Part shown: one piece after another, positions 33,670-37,587 of the stretch
How positions within the stretch are numbered: the first letter of the stretch is position 1
Layout: every line of letters begins with the position of its first letter
Source of the DNA: Gemmatimonadota bacterium
Lineage (GTDB): Bacteria > Gemmatimonadota > Gemmatimonadetes > Longimicrobiales > Gaopeijiaceae
Direction: 5' to 3'
Length of the DNA: 37,587 nucleotides
Assembly (NCBI GenBank): GCA_009692105.1
Contig: SHZS01000011.1
Location: forward strand, 1 to 37,587
The notes under the pieces: model-generated
Seen by the model: the letters and a program-made list of their open reading frames with translations, nothing else
Databases searched by the model: none
What the model was told of the DNA's origin: nothing
Position numbers and translations under genes: made by a program

Positions 33670-34896
33670 ATGCGTCTTCAGAATCTTGCGAATGCGGCAA
33701 CGTTGTTGCTCGTCGTGACGGCCCCTGCAAACGCGCAGATCAATGCAGGCAGCCAGGTGGCCCAGGGAGGCCTGCCCTTCAACGTGACGGAGGTGGCGAC
33801 CTTCAGTCTGCCCTGGCGCATCGCTTTCCTGGCCGACGGACGCATGCTGGTCACCGAGAAGGTCGGACCGATTTGGCTGGTCACGCCGCAGGGCCAGAAG
33901 ACCTCGGTCGCCAACGTTCCGGAGGTCGTCTATGGCGGTCAGGGCGGCATGCTCGGTATCTACTTGTCGCCCAACTACGCCACGGACCAGAGCGTCTATC
34001 TCACCTATTCGGAGCCCCATGAGGGCGGATCGAGCCTGGCGCTGGCCCGCGCGCGCCTTGCCCTCGGCAACGGCACGGCCGGCCTGGAAGGGCTGCAAGT
34101 GATCTGGCGCGACGCGGCGGGCGGGCTTGGCGGCCAGTTCGGCGGAGCGGTGGCCTTTTCCCCCGACAATCAGTACCTCTTCCTGGCGGTAGGCGATCGT
34201 CAGCGCATGACCCCGGCCCAGGATACCAACTCGCCCCTGGGCAAGATCCTGCGCCTGACCTTGGACGGCAGGCCGGCGCCCGGGAATCCCAATGCCGGCC
34301 GGACCGGCGCCGCGAGCCTTCCGATCACCGATCCACCGCGCGACACCGAAGCGGCCACCACCCAGGCGGTGGTGCGGACCTACACCTTCGCCGGTCCGAA
34401 TCTGACGCCGTCCGAGACTTGGAGCTCCGGTCACCGCACGCCTTATGGCCTGGCCTTCGGTCCCGATGGCCGCCTCTGGGAGGTAGAACATGGGCCGCGC
34501 GGCGGCGACGAACTGAACCTGGTGGAGCCGGGCCGGAACTATGGCTGGCCAGCGGTCTCCTATTCCACCAATTACAACGGCGTGGCGATCCCCAGCCCCG
34601 ACACGCGCCCGGACCTGGCCAAGCCGGTGATCTACTGGACACCCGTCATCGCCCCTGGAAGCCTGATGTTCTACGAGGGGGGCATGTTCCCGCGGTGGCA
34701 GGGCTCGGCCTTCGCCACCGGAATGGCCAGCAACTCCCTCACACGCATCGTTTTTGATGGCCAGGGCGGTGCGGAGCCGGTCGAGCGATGGGGCATGGGC
34801 TTCAGGGTCCGCGACGCTGCGGTGGCGCCGGACGGCGCGATCTGGATGGTCCAGGACGCCAATCCCGGCCGCCTCTATCGCGCGACGCCGAAATAG
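33670..34896 (+). CDS. Glucose/sorbosone dehydrogenase-family protein (PQQ-type aldose dehydrogenase)
   Basis: The 408-residue exported protein has a signal peptide MRLQNLANAATLLLVVTAPA ending in ANAQ. A six-bladed propeller follows: LPWRIAFLADGRMLVTEKVG, YGGQGGMLGIYLSPNY, FGGAVAFSPDNQYLFLAVGD, GHRTPYGLAFGPDGRLWEVE with HGPRGGDELN (about residue 254 onward), and NYGWPAVSYSTNYNGV. These match the YliI/Asd family, which oxidises aldose sugars with PQQ and calcium. The ATG has GGGAGA about five to nine bases upstream; the longer frame would start within the ssrA terminator. Glycine codons are mostly GGC, whereas neighbouring genes use GGG and GGA freely, which suggests recent acquisition. Confidence 0.88.
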   Translation: MRLQNLANAATLLLVVTAPANAQINAGSQVAQGGLPFNVTEVATFSLPWRIAFLADGRMLVTEKVGPIWLVTPQGQKTSVANVPEVVYGGQGGMLGIYLSPNYATDQSVYLTYSEPHEGGSSLALARARLALGNGTAGLEGLQVIWRDAAGGLGGQFGGAVAFSPDNQYLFLAVGDRQRMTPAQDTNSPLGKILRLTLDGRPAPGNPNAGRTGAASLPITDPPRDTEAATTQAVVRTYTFAGPNLTPSETWSSGHRTPYGLAFGPDGRLWEVEHGPRGGDELNLVEPGRNYGWPAVSYSTNYNGVAIPSPDTRPDLAKPVIYWTPVIAPGSLMFYEGGMFPRWQGSAFATGMASNSLTRIVFDGQGGAEPVERWGMGFRVRDAAVAPDGAIWMVQDANPGRLYRATPK

Positions 34897-34944
34897 GTTG
34901 GAACGCGGACATCCCAGCGGATTCGGGCAGGGGAGGCGGGACTC

Positions 34945-34982
34945 CGGGGGGGGACACGCCCGTGGCCTGGTATCCCCCCCCG
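34945..34982 (+). terminator. G8/C8 hairpin after the dehydrogenase gene
   Basis: Positions 34945-34954 and 34973-34982 form a perfect 10-bp stem built on eight G and eight C, loop 18 nt, about 50 bp after the dehydrogenase stop. There is no T-run, so terminator function is only plausible. The right arm directly abuts the TAGCTT promoter-like hexamer. Confidence 0.4.
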
Positions 34983-34985
34983 AGG

Positions 34986-35052
34986 TAGCTTCACTCCCAT
35001 GAGGATTCCCGGGCTCCGAGGGGCCTACCACGGCCTGGCAAGGCCCCTCCTT
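34986..35052 (+). other. Orphan promoter and start codon cut off by the ssrA copy
   Basis: TAGCTT (34986-34991) sits seven bases before an ATG at 34999, in the same sequence context as dusB (CGAGGTAGCTTC before the ATG). The ORF starts MRIPGLRGAYHGLARPLLA and then runs into the ssrA-derived repeat at 35053, where it becomes non-genic and stops within 33 codons. An 8-bp inverted repeat (35018-35025 with 35042-35049) lies just before the boundary. It may be the 5' stub of a gene displaced when the repeat arrived, or chance. Confidence 0.3.
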
Positions 35053-35345
35053 GCCGCTTCGTCGGGGACGATAACATACCGGCGGCTAGCCCTGGCAGGC
35101 CGCACCCCGGCCTCGTCTGATTCCGAATCCAACAGGGTGACACGCACGTAGACGCTTTGACGGATCGGTTCGCGGACGCGGGTTCGAGCCGAGCGGAACG
35201 ACTTTGGTGATTGGAGAAGAAGAGGCTCCCTTCCCGCGAGACCACCGAGGATGGGGCGGAGCCCCACCGGAGGTGACTCCCGCCGCCTTCACTGAAGCAA
35301 GGAACTCAAAACGCCGTCCGGGCCCTCGTGCTCCGGCGGCGTCTT
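35053..35345 (+). pseudogene. Partial, disrupted copy of ssrA 3' end and terminator
   Basis: 135 nt match ssrA 33429-33563 without gaps. Then 89 nt (35188-35276) interrupt the T-loop right after GGTTCGA, after which CTCCCGCCGCC and the downstream flank resume with more mismatches. One acceptor base is changed (CTCC to TTCC side), and the terminator stem has decayed. The copy lacks the tag frame and the 5' acceptor strand, so it cannot make tmRNA. The insert carries a perfect 6-bp hairpin with a 3-nt loop (35252-35266) and has no recognisable gene. Confidence 0.8.
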
Positions 35346-35634
35346 GACAAGAGCCGGGCAATCGCTTGCTTCCGCTCGCATCTACGAGCTGCTCTGCTTC
35401 TCTGCCCCGCGCTGCGGGGGCGAGATTCACGCCCCCCTAAGCTCGATTCCGTTGGCGCCGTCCTCAAGGAAGGTCGGGCCGAAGTCCCCGAAACACCGAC
35501 CCGGGACCCGCTTTCTGCCAGACAGAACAGACCGATCTAAAGATAAAGACACTTGCGCTATCATTATGAGGTTAATCAATTCAAGAATGAAGCGTGTAGG
35601 AGGTCGACCTCGTTTAACTCAGAGGGGGTGAATC
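35346..35634 (+). promoter_or_regulatory. Non-coding leader of the SusC-like gene with a 12-bp palindrome
   Basis: No gene is supported here. A 7-bp hairpin (35416-35422 with 35430-35436) lacks a T-run. From about 35525 the sequence turns markedly A/T-rich compared with the rest of the window, which suggests a promoter, but no clear -35/-10 pair stands out; TATCAT at 35559 is a possible -10. GAGGTCGACCTC at 35600-35611 is a perfect 12-bp palindrome 23 bp before the start codon, a possible operator. AGAGGGGGTG at 35621-35630 is the ribosome site. Confidence 0.35.
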
Positions 35635-37587
35635 ATGTCCTTCCCTCGGTCTATCAGGGCGGCAGCCGGGCTGTCGTGGGTCACGTTCGTCGCGGTAGCC
35701 GTCGCGCATGTGCAGCCTGCACAGGCGCAAGGAACGATCGCGGGAACGGTAAGGAGCCTGGATACCGGAGATCCGATCGGCGCGGTCCAGATTTCGGTCC
35801 TGGGGTCGCAGCTTGGGTCCCTCGGCGCGACGGACGGTTCGTTTAGCGTTCTGAACGTGCCGGCAGGGACTCACACGATCACGGCGCAGCGGCTCGGGTT
35901 CCAAATACTTCGGCAGGACAATGTGGTGGTGACCTCTGGAGGCACGGTCACGCTGCAGCTGCAGATGAGGCCTGCGGTTCTGGCGCTGCAGGAGATCGTG
36001 GCGACAGGGCTGGTGGACCCGGTGCAGGGGGTACGCTCCCCGATCTCGGTGGCCCACATCAGCCGCGAAAACATGCCGGTGGTCGTGGCGGGAGGCGCGC
36101 TGCAGAACCTGCAGGGCCGGGTGGCCGGCCTCTCCATGTCGCGGGCCAGCGGCCGGCCCGGTGAAGACGTAACGATCCTGCTCCGGACGCCGACCACGAC
36201 GAGAATCTCGGCGGACGGGTCGCCTTCGGCCGGCCCCCTCGTCGTGGTGGACGGGGTGATCCTGGGGGGCAGCACGGTCAACATCGAGTCGATGGACATC
36301 GAGAGCGTCGAGGTGGTGCGCGGGGCTGCGGGCGCATCGATGTACGGATCCAGGGCCGCGGCGGGCGTGATCTCGATCACGACAAAGCGGGGCCAGGGTC
36401 TCGGCCTGGGCCAGACGCAGTTCACGGCGACGAGCGAGATCGGGATCAGCCAGATCAGCCGGAGGCTCGACCTGCCCACCCATCATCATTACTTGATGGA
36501 CGCGGCGCAGACCACGTACGTAAACGCGGCTGGCACCCCGGTCAGCCGAGCCCAGCGGACCTCCCTGCCATGGCAGTTCCAGGACAATGCGTACCCGGGC
36601 CCCCTCTATGACAACCTGGCCGCAGTCTACCAACCGGGAGGCTTCCAGTCGCATAACTTCTCGGTGGCGCAGAATACGGCCAGCACGAACTTCCAGCTGA
36701 GCATCAGTCAGTACACGGAGCGCGGGGCCCTGAAGGGGAACAACGGGTACGAGAGGGGCTCCTTCCGAATGAACCTCGATCATCGCTTCCTGGACGGCAT
36801 GAGTCTCAGCACTAGCATGTTTCACAGCCGGGACCTCCGGGACAACGTGATTGTGACCTACAACCAAATCCTCAGCGTTCCGCCGGACCAAGACATGAAG
36901 CAGAAGGACGAGGACCCGCTTAGCGAAACGTACGGTCAGTACATCCGGATCGTGGACCCCGAGCAGCCGTACGAGAACCCTCTGTGGATACAGGACAGCC
37001 AGGAGGGAAACGAGCGACGGATCCGCACTCTGGCCGGGACGAACTTCCAGTGGACGCCCGCTGGCGTTTCGTGGCTCTCTTTCATGGGGAACGTCAGCTA
37101 CGACCGGCAGGACGGGAAGACCAGGGCCTACATTCCCAAGGGGACGCCGAACTCGCTGACCGCGTCCACCGAGTCGGACGGCTCGATGAGCGTGGGGAGC
37201 ACTGCAACGGACACGTTCAACTCGGAAGTGCAGATGTCGCTCCGGCATAACTTCGACCTCTTCGGCGGGGCGGTGAACGCCAGGACGACGGTCCGTGCGC
37301 TCTGGGAATCGGCTCAAGACGATCGCCACACGTCGACGGCCACTAACTTCTTCGTGGAGTCCGTGCCGCGTATCGACCTGGGACAGATCCGTGACGCCAC
37401 ATCCTTGCGAGAGGAAACCAAGGCGGTGGGATACCTCTGGGACACGGCCTTGGACTACGAGGGGAAGTACATCACTAGCGTTCTCGCGCGACGAGATGGA
37501 AGCTCCGTGTTCGGTCCCGACAACCGGTGGCACAATTACTACCGGACGGCGTTCGCGTGGCGGGTGGCCGAGGAGCCCTGGTTCAAT
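35635..37587 (+). CDS. SusC/RagA-type TonB-dependent outer-membrane receptor, 5' part
   Basis: The frame is open for 651 codons to the right edge, so the C-terminal barrel is missing. A signal peptide (ending about AQPAQAQ, residue ~31) is followed by a carboxypeptidase-regulatory-like domain (~32-112: GTIAGTVRSLDTGDPIGAVQ). The plug domain (~120-255) contains GPLVVVDGVILGG, IESVEVVRGAAGASMYGS and AAAGVISITTKRG, the SusC hallmark. Barrel strands follow. Such receptors import glycans, peptides or other large ligands, usually with a SusD lipoprotein partner that may lie beyond the edge. The ATG has a GGGGG-containing ribosome site five to nine bases upstream. Confidence 0.92.
   Translation, partial: MSFPRSIRAAAGLSWVTFVAVAVAHVQPAQAQGTIAGTVRSLDTGDPIGAVQISVLGSQLGSLGATDGSFSVLNVPAGTHTITAQRLGFQILRQDNVVVTSGGTVTLQLQMRPAVLALQEIVATGLVDPVQGVRSPISVAHISRENMPVVVAGGALQNLQGRVAGLSMSRASGRPGEDVTILLRTPTTTRISADGSPSAGPLVVVDGVILGGSTVNIESMDIESVEVVRGAAGASMYGSRAAAGVISITTKRGQGLGLGQTQFTATSEIGISQISRRLDLPTHHHYLMDAAQTTYVNAAGTPVSRAQRTSLPWQFQDNAYPGPLYDNLAAVYQPGGFQSHNFSVAQNTASTNFQLSISQYTERGALKGNNGYERGSFRMNLDHRFLDGMSLSTSMFHSRDLRDNVIVTYNQILSVPPDQDMKQKDEDPLSETYGQYIRIVDPEQPYENPLWIQDSQEGNERRIRTLAGTNFQWTPAGVSWLSFMGNVSYDRQDGKTRAYIPKGTPNSLTASTESDGSMSVGSTATDTFNSEVQMSLRHNFDLFGGAVNARTTVRALWESAQDDRHTSTATNFFVESVPRIDLGQIRDATSLREETKAVGYLWDTALDYEGKYITSVLARRDGSSVFGPDNRWHNYYRTAFAWRVAEEPWFN

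Larger units (their letters stand above)
33429..35345 (+). mobile_element. ssrA-anchored cargo region bounded by direct repeats of the ssrA 3' end
   Basis: Positions 33429-33563 (the ssrA 3' region up to the T-loop) recur at 35053-35187 with no gaps and only about five mismatches. The similarity then resumes after an 89-nt insertion and continues through the acceptor stem and the terminator. The period is 1,624 bp. Between the repeats lie a sugar dehydrogenase gene and an orphan promoter. The 3' end of ssrA is a classic integration site for islands, with the intact gene on one side and a partial copy on the other, as here. No integrase is present, so it is either a decayed island or a duplication-capture event. 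Confidence 0.6.

Noticed and set aside
33301-35031. A 576-codon minus-strand frame running through ssrA and antisense to the dehydrogenase
   Set aside because: It is antisense to a clear RNA gene and a clear protein gene; the peptide parts over ssrA are the well-known spurious translation of tmRNA antisense DNA.
33600-35052. Integrase or recombinase gene within the ssrA-anchored region
   Set aside because: Only the dehydrogenase frame is supported; no tyrosine- or serine-recombinase motifs were found on either strand.
35188-35276. Group I intron in the T-loop of the ssrA copy
   Set aside because: At 89 nt it is far shorter than any group I intron core, and no P/Q/R/S-like elements are visible.
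34991-35430. Minus-strand frames over the ssrA copy
   Set aside because: Same spurious tmRNA-antisense peptide as above, interrupted by the 89-nt insert; no start signal or family.
35344-35631. 95-codon plus-strand frame before the SusC-like gene
   Set aside because: No ribosome site, no domain, and it spans the A/T-rich leader and palindrome; more likely non-coding.
35614-37533. A 639-codon minus-strand frame opposite the SusC-like gene
   Set aside because: Antisense shadow caused by high G+C codon bias; the plus strand has signal peptide, plug motifs and ribosome site.

Overview
The window is G+C-rich chromosomal DNA, most likely from a Gemmatimonadota bacterium. This is inferred from the mix of a SusC-type TonB-dependent receptor, NHL-propeller and FlgD-like exported proteins, many GTG/TTG starts, and a long co-directional run of short-spaced housekeeping genes. 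No 16S rRNA gene is present, so the phylum is an inference.

Layout. 1-911: the 3' end of an NHL beta-propeller gene, then an intrinsic terminator. About 955-1445: two broken genes facing each other, the 5' part of a lipoprotein gene (+) and the 5' part of a cupin gene (-), meeting at about 1200. 1645-30877: a nearly unbroken plus-strand block, with many ATGA/TGATG-type overlaps. In order it holds rnz, tyrA, aroA, cmk, rpsA, a PBP1-fold lipoprotein, an RlmD-family rRNA methylase, an FmdB-type zinc ribbon and argS. A 276-bp element with 32-bp inverted ends follows, then a PfkB kinase, purM and an outer-membrane protein. Next come the riboflavin genes ribD-ribE-ribBA-ribH, nusB and a GT4 glycosyltransferase. 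After these is a complete mannose-family PTS (HPr kinase, EIIA, EIIB, EIIC, EIID, HPr, EI), then metK, a DUF151 nuclease, a membrane-anchored exported protein and recO. 31008-33190: a small FlgD-like exported protein, a PTS-Ntr EIIA on the minus strand, and dusB.

33219-37587 is the most unusual part. It starts with an intact tmRNA gene (ssrA) and its terminator. A sugar (glucose/sorbosone) dehydrogenase gene with foreign-looking codon use follows. After that comes a second, degenerate copy of the last 135 nt of ssrA plus its terminator region, with an 89-nt insertion in the T-loop of the copy. This looks like a small island or ssrA-anchored duplication 1,624 bp in period, with no integrase. 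A large SusC-like receptor gene then runs off the right edge.

How the genes work together. The long block couples translation and RNA metabolism (rpsA, argS, nusB, rnz, the rRNA methylase) with aromatic amino acid, purine, riboflavin and SAM synthesis. It also carries a full phosphotransferase cascade, EI to HPr to EIIA to EIIB, with EIIC/EIID in the membrane and HPr kinase as regulator. The best candidates for something undescribed are the inverted-repeat element between argS and the PfkB gene, whose removal on paper restores a compact operon junction, and the ssrA-anchored cargo region.
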